Source: Thiocapsa rosea
GTDB lineage: Bacteria; Pseudomonadota; Gammaproteobacteria; Chromatiales; Chromatiaceae
Assembly (NCBI RefSeq): GCF_003634315.1
Contig: NZ_RBXL01000001.1
Coordinates: 5,188,501-5,252,500, forward strand
DNA: 64,000 bases
Reading direction: 5' to 3'
The notes below the pieces were generated by a model. The model saw only the letters and a list, made by a program, of their open reading frames with translations. It made no database searches and was not told the origin of the DNA. The position numbers were made by a program, and so were the translations under genes. Shown piece after piece: positions 1-7,611 of the stretch; position 1 is the first letter of the stretch, and every line of letters starts with the position of its first letter.

Positions 1-258
1 GGTCTCCGGGAAGAGATAGCCGGTATCGATCAGGATCACCGGGATCCGCGGGATCACCCGGGTGACCAGATGCAGCATGACCGCAGCCTGCACGCCGAAG
101 CTGGACGAGAGCACATGCGCGCTCGGTAGATGCCCCAGGGCCCAGGCGACGCGCGCCTGCGCATCGAGCGACTCGAGGTGGGCGTTGCTCGACTGCACGC
201 ATACGAAGGCACCATGGGCGTCGTCGTCGCGATGGAAAAGGATCGGCTGATCAGTCAT
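1..258 (-). CDS. cysH: Phosphoadenylyl/adenylyl-sulfate reductase, 5' part
   Basis: Thioredoxin-dependent cytoplasmic reduction of (P)APS to sulfite in assimilatory sulfate reduction. Reading the minus strand from the ATG at 258-256 gives 86 codons without a stop, cut by the window edge. The family signature [16 protein letters not shown] is followed by [15 protein letters not shown], which binds the nucleotide sulfate in this PP-loop-like family. The catalytic Cys and the C-terminus lie outside the window, so PAPS versus APS specificity cannot be read. It starts divergently from the EAL gene at 548. The other steps of the pathway (cysD, cysNC, cysI) are about 30 kb away in the same window. 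Confidence 0.88.
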   Translation of the reverse strand, partial: MTDQPILFHRDDDAHGAFVCVQSSNAHLESLDAQARVAWALGHLPSAHVLSSSFGVQAAVMLHLVTRVIPRIPVILIDTGYLFPET

Positions 259-547
259 AGGGAGAATCCGGGCAGTCCCATTTGCAATCCCCTCGAATGT
301 CGCGAGGGCTCGGGGCCGGAATCTCATTTTAGGGATCCGACCCGTTGCAGGAGTCTGCAGCCGAAGGATAAGAAATGGAATGCATATGCAATTATTTACA
401 TATGACCCTTTTTCATAAAAGGCGTCGACCCGGCTACAGCACCCGGTCGACGGTTGGCGGAATGAATAACCTTCGAAGATTTTGTTCGTTGGCGCAGCGC
501 GTGCGGCTTGGCAGACTGCGGCCTAAACCCTGAATGAGGAGAGTGCC
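259..547. promoter_or_regulatory. Divergent intergenic region between cysH and an EAL gene
   Basis: About 290 bp with no convincing gene. Positions 370-420 are clearly AT-rich against the GC-rich surroundings and contain the perfect 10-bp palindrome TGCATATGCA at 381-390 and a further CATATG near 399. This is the natural place for promoters of both flanking genes. No regulator can be assigned from sequence alone. Confidence 0.4.
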
Positions 548-1387
548 ATGTCGGCAGCCAAGCCGAACACGCAGGACGACTCGCTCCACGATCTGCTGGA
601 GCGCGCAGGGATCGCTCTGGAGGAGCCATTCCGAGAGGTCGGTGGACACTTGGAGGCGCACTTCATGGGGGTGCGCCTCACCAGCGCCTTCCAACCGATC
701 GCCGATGCCGACTCCGGCTGCGTGATCGGGTATGAGGCACTCCTGCGCGCCCGCGCCGACGATCGGTGGTCTCTGGCGCCCGAAGCGGTTTTTGCCTTGA
801 CCGACGATCCCGAGCAAATGGTTCGGCTCGACCGCTTGTGCCGCACCTTGCATGCGGTCAACTTCAGCCGCCGGCGACCGAGCAATGAAGGCGACCTCTA
901 TCTCAACCTCTATCCACAACACCTTCGGACCGTCTCCGAAGGTCACGGGGCATTCTTCGATTCCATCCTCGAACACTGCGGGCTATCGCCGACGCGGGTC
1001 GTTCTCGAAATCCTGGAAAGCGGTCTCGACGATGTGCCGCATCTTGAGCAGGCCATGAACAACTATCGAGAACGGGGATACCGCATCGCGATCGTCGATT
1101 TCGGTCGGCAATATTCCAAACTGGATCGTCTGTGGCGCTTCCAGCCCGACCATGTCAAGTTGGACAGAAACCTGATCGCGGCCGCAAGCGAGAACGCCGG
1201 CATGCGCCGGCTTCTCCCAGGGTTGTTCAGCATCATTCACGATGCCGGCGCACTGACGGTCTTCGAGGGAATCGAGACATTCGAGCAGCTGGCCCTGGCA
1301 CGCGATACGGGGGCGGACGCCGTGCAGGGAAATCTGGTCGGTCATCCGACCCCCTCCGGGTTTCAGTCTTTGCGCCCTTCGGCTTAG
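548..1387 (+). CDS. EAL-domain protein (cyclic-di-GMP phosphodiesterase-like), 279 aa
   Basis: A stand-alone EAL domain with no membrane segment or sensor domain visible. The EAL motif is intact (YEALLR, about residue 59), as are NLYP, EILES, KLD and EGIET. The usual DDFGTG loop, which helps bind the catalytic metals, reads VDFGRQ, and the usual QGY/F-x-F motif reads QGNLVG. Cyclic-di-GMP hydrolysis is therefore uncertain; it may act as a binding protein. The start is supported by GAGGAGAG just upstream. The stop overlaps the 3' end of the convergent ackA by three to four bases. Confidence 0.8.
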   Translation: MSAAKPNTQDDSLHDLLERAGIALEEPFREVGGHLEAHFMGVRLTSAFQPIADADSGCVIGYEALLRARADDRWSLAPEAVFALTDDPEQMVRLDRLCRTLHAVNFSRRRPSNEGDLYLNLYPQHLRTVSEGHGAFFDSILEHCGLSPTRVVLEILESGLDDVPHLEQAMNNYRERGYRIAIVDFGRQYSKLDRLWRFQPDHVKLDRNLIAAASENAGMRRLLPGLFSIIHDAGALTVFEGIETFEQLALARDTGADAVQGNLVGHPTPSGFQSLRPSA

Positions 1388-2598
1388 CCGGGCCTCCCGG
1401 CGCACAGACGCCGGGTGTGGTGGGCGATCATCCACTCTTCGTCGGTCGGGATGATCCAGGCTCCCACGCGGCTGTCGGCGCTGCTGATGCGGTCTATCCC
1501 GGCGGCGTTCGCGGCCGCGTCGAGCGTCAACCCCAACCAGCCGCAACCCTTGCCGATCGCCTCACGCACCGGCGCGGCGTGCTCGCCGATACCGGCGGTG
1601 AAGACCAGGTGATCCAAGCCCCCGAGCACCGCGGTCAGTGCCCCCACCTCGCGCACGATGCGATGCACGAACAACTCGATGGCCTCGCGAGCGCCAGGCT
1701 CGCCGCTCGCGAGCAGGACGCTCATGTCGGCACTGATGCCGGAGACCCCGAGCAGACCGGATTCCCGATAGAGCAGCTTGCCGACCTGCTCCGGCGTCAA
1801 ACCTTCCTGCTGCAGCAGGTGAAGCACCACGCCGGGATCCAGGTAACCGCAACGGCTGCCCATCGGGAGGCCATCCAGGGTCGTGAAGCCCATGCTGGAG
1901 GCGACACTCACACCGTCGTGCACCGCGCAGAGACTCGCCCCGTTGCCCAGATGGGCCATCACCGCACGTCCGGTCTGCGGCCCGCCGAGATGCTGCGCCA
2001 ATCGGCGGCTGACATACTCGTAAGACAGCCCGTGGAAGCCATAGCGAATAATGCCGGCCTCGCTCAGACGTCGCGGCAGCGCATAGGCTTGAGCAACCCA
2101 GGACTGGCTGGTATGGAAGCCGGTATCGAAGCAAGCGACCTGGGGCACCGAGGGACAGAGCGCGTTGAACAAACGCACCGGAGCCAGACTCCGGGGTTGA
2201 TGCAGGGGCGCAAGCGGGGTCAGTGCCTCGAGCCGGGCAAGGGTCGGGGCGTCCAGGACCACCGGCTCGCGATGCTCCCGTCCGCCGTGCACCACCCGAT
2301 GACCGATGGCCAGTATCCGCTCGAAACCGGGCTGCCCGTCCAACCAGGCCAGCAAGCGCTGCACTGCGGCCGCATGACCGAAGCGCCCCGACTCGGCCGA
2401 CTCCGCCGCCGGTGCCTCATCGGTCAGGGTGCTGCCGGCGCCGTCCTTGATGAGCAGACGAGGCCGGTCGCCAAGCCCGGAGAAATGCCCGCGGTAGCGG
2501 GGCGCCAAGGCATCCATGCCCTCCCCTTCGTCCTGACCGAAGACGGCGAACTTGATGCTCGACGAACCGCTGTTGATGACCAGCAGATCGCCGCTCAT
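1384..2598 (-). CDS. ackA: Acetate kinase
   Basis: Interconverts acetyl phosphate plus ADP and acetate plus ATP in the cytoplasm. At 404 aa it has normal family length. It opens with the ASKHA-type phosphate-binding motif INSGSSSIKF and carries GHRVVHGG, the FDTGFH segment, AHLGNGAS and the GIGEHA motif near the C-terminus. The start ATG overlaps the stop of the upstream MaoC-phosphotransacetylase gene by four bases (ATGA), so the two are translationally coupled and probably supply and consume the same acyl phosphate. Confidence 0.95.
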   Translation of the reverse strand: MSGDLLVINSGSSSIKFAVFGQDEGEGMDALAPRYRGHFSGLGDRPRLLIKDGAGSTLTDEAPAAESAESGRFGHAAAVQRLLAWLDGQPGFERILAIGHRVVHGGREHREPVVLDAPTLARLEALTPLAPLHQPRSLAPVRLFNALCPSVPQVACFDTGFHTSQSWVAQAYALPRRLSEAGIIRYGFHGLSYEYVSRRLAQHLGGPQTGRAVMAHLGNGASLCAVHDGVSVASSMGFTTLDGLPMGSRCGYLDPGVVLHLLQQEGLTPEQVGKLLYRESGLLGVSGISADMSVLLASGEPGAREAIELFVHRIVREVGALTAVLGGLDHLVFTAGIGEHAAPVREAIGKGCGWLGLTLDAAANAAGIDRISSADSRVGAWIIPTDEEWMIAHHTRRLCAGRPG

Positions 2599-4004
2599 GG
2601 AGCCTTCTTCAACTGGTACTGCGCCAGCAGCAGGGCCAGGGCGCAGGATGCCAGGCGGGTGATGGCGTCGTCCGCGCGGCTGGTGAGCACGATGGGCACG
2701 CGTGCCCCGACCACCAGGCCGGCGCCGGTGGCGTCCGCCAGATAGGTGAGCTGCTTGACGAGCATGTTGGCCGATTCGAGGTCCGGGGCCACCAGGATGT
2801 CGGCCTGCCCGGCGACCTGCGAAACGATGCCCTTGGTCGCCGCCGCCGCTTCGGACACGGCGTTGTCGAAGCCCAGCGGACCATCGAGCAGCGCGCCGCA
2901 GATCTGGCCGCGCTCCGCCATTTTGCAGAGTGCCGCCGCTTCGACGGTCGAGCGGATTTTGGGGTTGACGGTCTCCACTGCCGAGAGGATCGCGACCTTG
3001 GGTAAGGCGATACCGACCGCATGCGCCAGATCGATGGCGTTCTGCACGATGTCGATCTTCTCTTCCAGGGTCGGGGCGATGTTGATGCCGGCGTCGGTGA
3101 TGAACAGCGGTCGAGGGTAGGTCGGCACATCGAAGGCGCTGACATGACTGATGCGTCGCTCGGTGCGCAGACCCGAGTTGCGCCGCACCACTTCGCGCAG
3201 CAGCTCGTCGGAATGCAGCGAGCCTTTCATGATGGCATGCACCGCACCGCTGCGGGCGAGCGCCACAGCCTGCTCGGCGGCCGCGTGGCTGTGGGGGACG
3301 TCGAGAATCCGGAAGCCGGCGATATCCACCTCCGCCTCGTCGGCAGCCTGACGGATGCGCGCCTCCGGACCCACCAGAACCGGAACAATGAGTCCCGCCC
3401 GGGCGGATTCGTAGGCACCGAGCAGCGACTGGGCGTCCACCGGATGCACGACCGCCATCGCCACCGGCTCGGGCTGGGTCGCGGCATCGAGCAGCTCATG
3501 CAGCTTCGCTCGCTCGGCCATCCGCACCCGCGGCATGATCGTGCGTGCTCGGCGGATCTTCTCGACGGGCGCCAACACCTCGGCGACACCCTCGACCACA
3601 TCGCGACCGTTCTGGTTGGTGCAGCGGCAATCGAAGGTGACACGCTTCTTCTCGGCGTCCTTCTCCAAGACGCGGACCGTGACCTTGATGACATCCCCGA
3701 GCCCAACCGGGGCACGAAAACGCAGCGTCTGACCCAGATAGATGGTGCCGGGGCCGGGCATCTCGGTGCCGAGCACGGTGGAGATGAGCGCGCCGCCCCA
3801 CATGCCGTGGGCGATCACCTCCTGAAAGCGGCTGCTCTTGGCGAAATCCTCGTCCACATGGGCCGGGTTCACGTCGCCCGACATCACGGCGAACAGCTTG
3901 ATGTCGTCCATGGTGAGACGACGCTCGATGCTGGCGTTGTCGCCGATCTGCAGCTCGTCGAAGGTCCGGTTCTCGATGAAGGTCTTTTCGGCTCCGGTAT
4001 CCAT
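2595..4004 (-). CDS. MaoC-like hydratase / phosphate acetyl(butyryl)transferase fusion
   Basis: A 469-aa two-domain protein. Residues about 1-150 form a MaoC/hot-dog hydratase domain (FAVMSGDVNPAHVDEDFAK, then AHGMWGGALIS). Residues about 165-469 form a phosphate acetyl/butyryltransferase domain (MKGSLHSDELL, LLDGPLGFDNAV, DILVAPDLESANML). The predicted activity is reversible transfer of acyl groups from CoA to phosphate, feeding the coupled acetate kinase. The hydratase half may act on enoyl or hydroxyacyl-CoA. Similar fused proteins are annotated as bifunctional enoyl-CoA hydratase/phosphate acetyltransferase. It ends inside ackA and begins 3 bp after fabI, so the three form one operon. Confidence 0.88.
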   Translation of the reverse strand: MDTGAEKTFIENRTFDELQIGDNASIERRLTMDDIKLFAVMSGDVNPAHVDEDFAKSSRFQEVIAHGMWGGALISTVLGTEMPGPGTIYLGQTLRFRAPVGLGDVIKVTVRVLEKDAEKKRVTFDCRCTNQNGRDVVEGVAEVLAPVEKIRRARTIMPRVRMAERAKLHELLDAATQPEPVAMAVVHPVDAQSLLGAYESARAGLIVPVLVGPEARIRQAADEAEVDIAGFRILDVPHSHAAAEQAVALARSGAVHAIMKGSLHSDELLREVVRRNSGLRTERRISHVSAFDVPTYPRPLFITDAGINIAPTLEEKIDIVQNAIDLAHAVGIALPKVAILSAVETVNPKIRSTVEAAALCKMAERGQICGALLDGPLGFDNAVSEAAAATKGIVSQVAGQADILVAPDLESANMLVKQLTYLADATGAGLVVGARVPIVLTSRADDAITRLASCALALLLAQYQLKKAP

Positions 4005-4007
4005 GGC

Positions 4008-4784
4008 TCAGGCCCTCACGTTGACGCCGGCGTCGACATAGGTGGTGCTCCCGGTCAGACCGCTGCCGGCCTGCGAGGCGAGGTAGACGGCCGTGCGACC
4101 GACGTCCTCGCTAGTCGCCAAGCGGCGCAGCGGGGCGCGGGACTCGGCGCTCTCGAGCAGCTGATCGAAATGTGCGATGCCCGAGGCGGCACGGGTCTTG
4201 ATCGGACCGGGCGAGATGGCATGGACGCGGATTCCCCGCGGACCCAGCTCGGCCGCCATATAGCGCACCGATGCCTCCAAGGCGGCCTTGATCGGCCCCA
4301 TCAGGTTGTAGTTGTCCACGACCTTCTCGGCCCCGTAGTAGGACAGGGTGATGAGGGTTCCGCCCTCCTTCAGCAGCGGCTCGGCGCGCTTCGCCAGCCG
4401 GATGAAGGAATGGCAGGAGATATCCATGGCCAGCGCGAAGCCCTCGCGCGAGCAGTCCACGACCCGCCCGTGCAGGTCGTCCTTGAGGGCAAAAGCCATC
4501 GAATGGATGAGAAAGTCCAGCTTGTCCCAGCGTGCGGCGGCGCGCGCGAACAGTGCATCGACCCCGGCATCCTCCTGCACATCGCACAGCAGCGCCTCGG
4601 CGTCGCCGAGCTCGGCTGCCAGCGGCAGCACATGCTTGTCGGCTTTGGGACTTCCGTAGGTGAGCAACAACTCGGCACCGGCCTGGTGCAGGGCGCGCGC
4701 GCATCCGTAGGCGATGCTGTCGGCGTTGGCAAGACCGGTCACGATGCCGGTCTTGCCGTGAAGGGAGAATGGGTCTGCGGACAT
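4008..4784 (-). CDS. fabI: Enoyl-[acyl-carrier-protein] reductase
   Basis: NAD(P)H-dependent reduction of trans-2-enoyl-ACP, the last step of each fatty acid elongation cycle. The 258-aa short-chain dehydrogenase fold has the FabI-type start GKTGIVTGLANADSIAYGCA. The FabI catalytic arrangement is visible as YYGAEKVVDNYN followed by MGPIKAALEA, giving Tyr-x6-Lys. It is the first gene of the fabI-MaoC/Pta-ackA operon. The association suggests a link between fatty acid turnover and acyl-phosphate/acetate metabolism, but the same arrangement may only be ancestral. Confidence 0.93.
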   Translation of the reverse strand: MSADPFSLHGKTGIVTGLANADSIAYGCARALHQAGAELLLTYGSPKADKHVLPLAAELGDAEALLCDVQEDAGVDALFARAAARWDKLDFLIHSMAFALKDDLHGRVVDCSREGFALAMDISCHSFIRLAKRAEPLLKEGGTLITLSYYGAEKVVDNYNLMGPIKAALEASVRYMAAELGPRGIRVHAISPGPIKTRAASGIAHFDQLLESAESRAPLRRLATSEDVGRTAVYLASQAGSGLTGSTTYVDAGVNVRA

Positions 4785-5057
4785 AAATGTACTCTCGAGA
4801 TGTGAGACGGATTGCCTAGGTCGAACCCGGTTACGGCGTCATGCTGCAACGCAACAAAGTCTAACAACCCGGCCGCATCCGCCTTTTCTCATATAGCGAA
4901 ATGCTTATCGGAAGTGATGCATTAGCGCGGCTGTGCCGTCGCTTGCATGTGATCGCGCAGTCGCTCTACGCACGCGCACGCGATCCCGGGCATCTCTGCC
5001 CGAACCGCGCGAGCCCTTTGGAAGCCGCGTTAACCCGGCGTCACCAACCGAGGCTCA
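4785..5057. other. Intergenic region upstream of fabI
   Basis: No gene seen. The stretch 4860-4925 is AT-richer than its flanks (TCATATAGCGAAATGC) and is the likely promoter zone for the fabI operon on the minus strand. Confidence 0.35.
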
Positions 5058-5295
5058 ACGCCCTCTGATCGACAAGGTCAGGCGGGAAAGCTGTCGAAGC
5101 GCCCGGACCAGGGTGTCGATCTCCTCGTGGGTGTTGTTGAAAGCGAGCGAGGGCCTCCGTCGCCTCGTGAACGATGCGCTGGAGGAGCGGTGCGCAGTGA
5201 TGGCCGGCACGGACCGCGATTCCTTCACGATTAGGTTCATCCCCCACCTCCGCCGGGCTATAGCTGTCCTTCGCCGAGCCGATCCAGAGTCCCCG
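5058..5295 (-). pseudogene. Decayed C-terminal remnant of a second cysteine desulfurase
   Basis: The minus strand encodes, in one frame (about 5295-5158), a segment with YSPAEVGDEPNREGIAVRAG then HHCAP. After a frameshift near 5157 it continues in another frame with RPSLAFNNTHEEIDTLVRAL down to a stop at 5058. These pieces match the C-terminus of the intact encapsulin-linked desulfurase at 7612-9483 (YSPAEVGEELNREGIAVRAG, HHCAQ, RPSLALYNTVDELDSL). They correspond to about residues 518-605 of that protein, including its catalytic Cys, with a short deletion. No start or upstream domain is attached. It is therefore a broken copy, not a gene. Confidence 0.82.
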
Positions 5296-5835
5296 GACCC
5301 TTGAGCTCTTCGGGATCGGCGACGCCCGGCCTCTGGCCGCTCCCGGCGCTCCGGACATCCATCACCTCCCGGTGGTCGGCAAGTACCTGCAATACCCTCT
5401 CCAGTTCCGGATTCATGATGACGCCCGATCTGCGTGCGCAGCGGAATGTCTAATGCCTTTTTCTTGATTTGATTATCGCAACCGATTGGTTGGTTCGCGG
5501 ACGCACTGCCATCCATCATTGCGCCATTACGCCTTGATGGACGAAAGCGAGAAGCGGTCTCCATGGGTACGCGGATTGGAACGTGCGAAGCCGCGGCAGC
5601 ATTGCACGCCGCGTAGGGCCGGGCTTTCCGGCGCGTCTGCACCGCATCTCGTTCGGCATGCGGATGGGGCTCCGACGCGGGACTGGGCCGCTTTGTCCGG
5701 TACTGCGCCGACGACGCCCACTATCCCGCATGGTCGCCGGCATCCTTATATACCGGCGTCGTGACCCGGGTGCCATGACCCTGCTCGAACGCCTGCGCCA
5801 CCGCGCACTATTCTGGCTACCTTGAGGAGACCACG
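5296..5835. other. Intergenic region with no convincing gene
   Basis: A 540-bp stretch between the desulfurase remnant and the thioredoxin-like gene. A short minus-strand frame from the ATG at 5416 (MNPELERVLQVLADHREVMD, 53 codons) has high third-position GC but no recognisable family and overlaps the remnant. A 16-codon frame at 5776-5825 ends in the ribosome-binding site of the next gene. Neither is supported as a real protein. The stretch may be residue of the rearrangement that split the second desulfurase. Confidence 0.35.
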
Positions 5836-6450
5836 ATGAGACCCCGCAGGAGAAAGACATTCGGCTCGCTTGGAAGCGAAGCATTGACCCTGATGATCCT
5901 GATGGTCCTGATTGGGCTGATCCTCCCGCCGCTGCTTACAGTCGCCTTAACTCGAGGCGCTGCGGCGCAAGGGGATGGTCACGCAGCACATGCCGAAGCC
6001 ACGACGCCGGTCCCCGGGAACGCACTTTTTCCAGTCGGCGACGATCTCGCCGAAGCCGTCGCGAGGGCGCATCGCGAGGGCCGTTCCGGCGTTGCCGTGC
6101 TGTTCGAAATGAACGGCTGCGGCGACTGCGCCAGATTGCGTGCCGGTGTCCTGACCGATCCCGCGTTGCGCGGTTATTACCAGCGACATTTCGTTACCAT
6201 CGGCGTGTATGCCGATGAGTCTCGACCACTGCGGACTTTCGACGGCACCACAACCACCTCAGCGGAGCTCGCGCGCGGACAACGGGTGTTTGCGTTGCCG
6301 ACGATGGTGCTCTTTGGCCTCGATGGCATCCCGCTCGTACGCAAGATCGGCGGAAAGGCCAAACCGGATTTTTGGATCCGGATGGGTCGCTATGTCACCG
6401 AGCGGGGATATGAAGAGACTCCGTTCGCCTATTGGCGCCCGACGCTTTGA
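5836..6450 (+). CDS. Membrane-anchored thioredoxin-fold protein
   Basis: A 204-aa protein with an N-terminal hydrophobic segment (about residues 17-38, LTLMILMVLIGLILPPLL), so probably anchored in or exported across the inner membrane. It then has a thioredoxin-like domain with a CxxC redox pair in NGCGDCARLR and the cis-Pro region FALPTMVLF. This is the layout of SoxW/DsbD-tail type periplasmic thiol proteins, a likely but unproven role being disulfide or persulfide reduction. GAGGAG precedes the ATG. It converges on cysE with six bases between the two stops, at the edge of the encapsulin/cysteine locus. Confidence 0.75.
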   Translation: MRPRRRKTFGSLGSEALTLMILMVLIGLILPPLLTVALTRGAAAQGDGHAAHAEATTPVPGNALFPVGDDLAEAVARAHREGRSGVAVLFEMNGCGDCARLRAGVLTDPALRGYYQRHFVTIGVYADESRPLRTFDGTTTTSAELARGQRVFALPTMVLFGLDGIPLVRKIGGKAKPDFWIRMGRYVTERGYEETPFAYWRPTL

Positions 6451-6456
6451 TCCGTC

Positions 6457-7320
6457 TCAGATCGTCCATGAAAAAGACGTGTAGAACAGGTCGCTGAGCT
6501 CCTGGTCCATGCCGCGGGATGGCTCGTCGGGCGTTGCGGTTCTCACGACCTTGGCGGGAACCCCGGCGACCGTGGAGTAAGCAGGCACGTCGCGCAGGAC
6601 CACCGAGCCCGCGGCCACGCGGGCGTTTTCACCCACCTCGATGTTGCCGAGAATCTTGGCCCCCGCGCCGATCATGGCGCCACGCCTCACCTTGGGGTGC
6701 CGATCGCCCGCCTCCTTGCCGGTGCCGCCCAGCGTGACGTCCTGCAGGAGCGAGACGTCGTCCTCGATGACCGCCGTCTCTCCCACCACCAGGCCGGTCG
6801 CATGGTCGAGGAAGACCCCCTGCCCGATGTGCGCGGCCGGGTGGATGTCTGTCTGAAAGATCTCGGAGGATCGGCTTTGCAGAAAGAGCGCGAAATCCCG
6901 CTCGTGGCGATACCACAGCCAGTGATTGAGCCGGTGCGCCTGGATGGCATGGAATCCCTTGAAATACAGAAAGGGCTCGATCAACCGCTCGCAGGCGGGG
7001 TCGCGCTCGAAGACGGCGGAGATGTCGGCCTTGAGCGCCTCGGCGATCGCTGGCTCTGCGATCCGCGCCCGGTGGAAGGCCCGCACGATCAGCGACAGCG
7101 GGATGACGTCGTTCTTCAGCCGGGCGGCGATGCGGTGGAACACCGCCGCCTCGAAGTTCGGTTGGTTGAGGATCGAATCGAAGAACAGCGGCGCCAGCAT
7201 AGGCGACGCGACATAGGCCTCCTGGGCCTCGCGCCGCAGCCGGCTCCAGAGTGCGTCGGAAAATTGCTCCGGCTGATCCAGCGGAACAAGCGCCAGACGG
7301 GCCAACCTTGAATGTGTCAC
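6457..7320 (-). CDS. cysE: Serine O-acetyltransferase
   Basis: Acetylates L-serine with acetyl-CoA to O-acetylserine, the acceptor used by cysteine synthase. It has 287 aa. The N-terminal helical part (about 1-150) includes FHAIQAHRLNHWLW. It is followed by the left-handed beta-helix with DIHPAAHIGQGVFLDHATG, GETAVIEDDVSLLQDVTLGG and the hexapeptide repeats IGAGAKILGNIEVGENARV. It lies downstream of the desulfurase gene with a 290-bp gap containing a dispersed hairpin. CysE is a frequent neighbour of family 2A encapsulins (established knowledge), which fits this locus. Confidence 0.95.
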   Translation of the reverse strand: MTHSRLARLALVPLDQPEQFSDALWSRLRREAQEAYVASPMLAPLFFDSILNQPNFEAAVFHRIAARLKNDVIPLSLIVRAFHRARIAEPAIAEALKADISAVFERDPACERLIEPFLYFKGFHAIQAHRLNHWLWYRHERDFALFLQSRSSEIFQTDIHPAAHIGQGVFLDHATGLVVGETAVIEDDVSLLQDVTLGGTGKEAGDRHPKVRRGAMIGAGAKILGNIEVGENARVAAGSVVLRDVPAYSTVAGVPAKVVRTATPDEPSRGMDQELSDLFYTSFSWTI

Positions 7321-7458
7321 GGATTCTTAAACCTCAAGTCGGTGTCATCACGGGCTCGAAAAGGGTGATTTCCGTGGCCGGTGCGATCAACCGGCCGAAT
7401 CGCTGAATACCCTTGATCGAGAGAAGGCGAACGCGGCCCGAGACCGGTTCCCTTTCGA

Positions 7459-7484
7459 TCCCTCTCCCGCTGCAGGGAGAGGGA
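7459..7484. repeat. Perfect 10-bp inverted repeat, REP-like
   Basis: TCCCTCTCCC at 7459-7468 pairs perfectly with GGGAGAGGGA at 7475-7484 around the loop GCTGCA. It lies in the 290-bp gap between the cysteine desulfurase and cysE. CCCTCTCCC/GGGAGAGGG hairpins are common dispersed intergenic palindromes in Proteobacteria. No T-run follows on either strand, so a simple rho-independent terminator is not supported. Confidence 0.7.
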
Positions 7485-7611
7485 CCGCGCCGCGCAGGTC
7501 GTATCTCGGCCCTCCAAGGCCACGCCCCCGGCCGGGAGGCGCTGGCTCCTTCATCTTGGCTGACCCGCCGTCAGGCCAATCGGCATCCAGGCGAGTGAAC
7601 ACGGGGCCGGC

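Noticed and set aside
5516-5884. Minus-strand frame of 122 codons in the gap before the thioredoxin-like gene
   Set aside because: Composition is arginine/serine-rich as in shadow frames, with no family match and no good start site.
7459-7484. Rho-independent terminator of the desulfurase gene
   Set aside because: The hairpin is perfect but no T-run follows on either strand; a dispersed palindrome is more likely.
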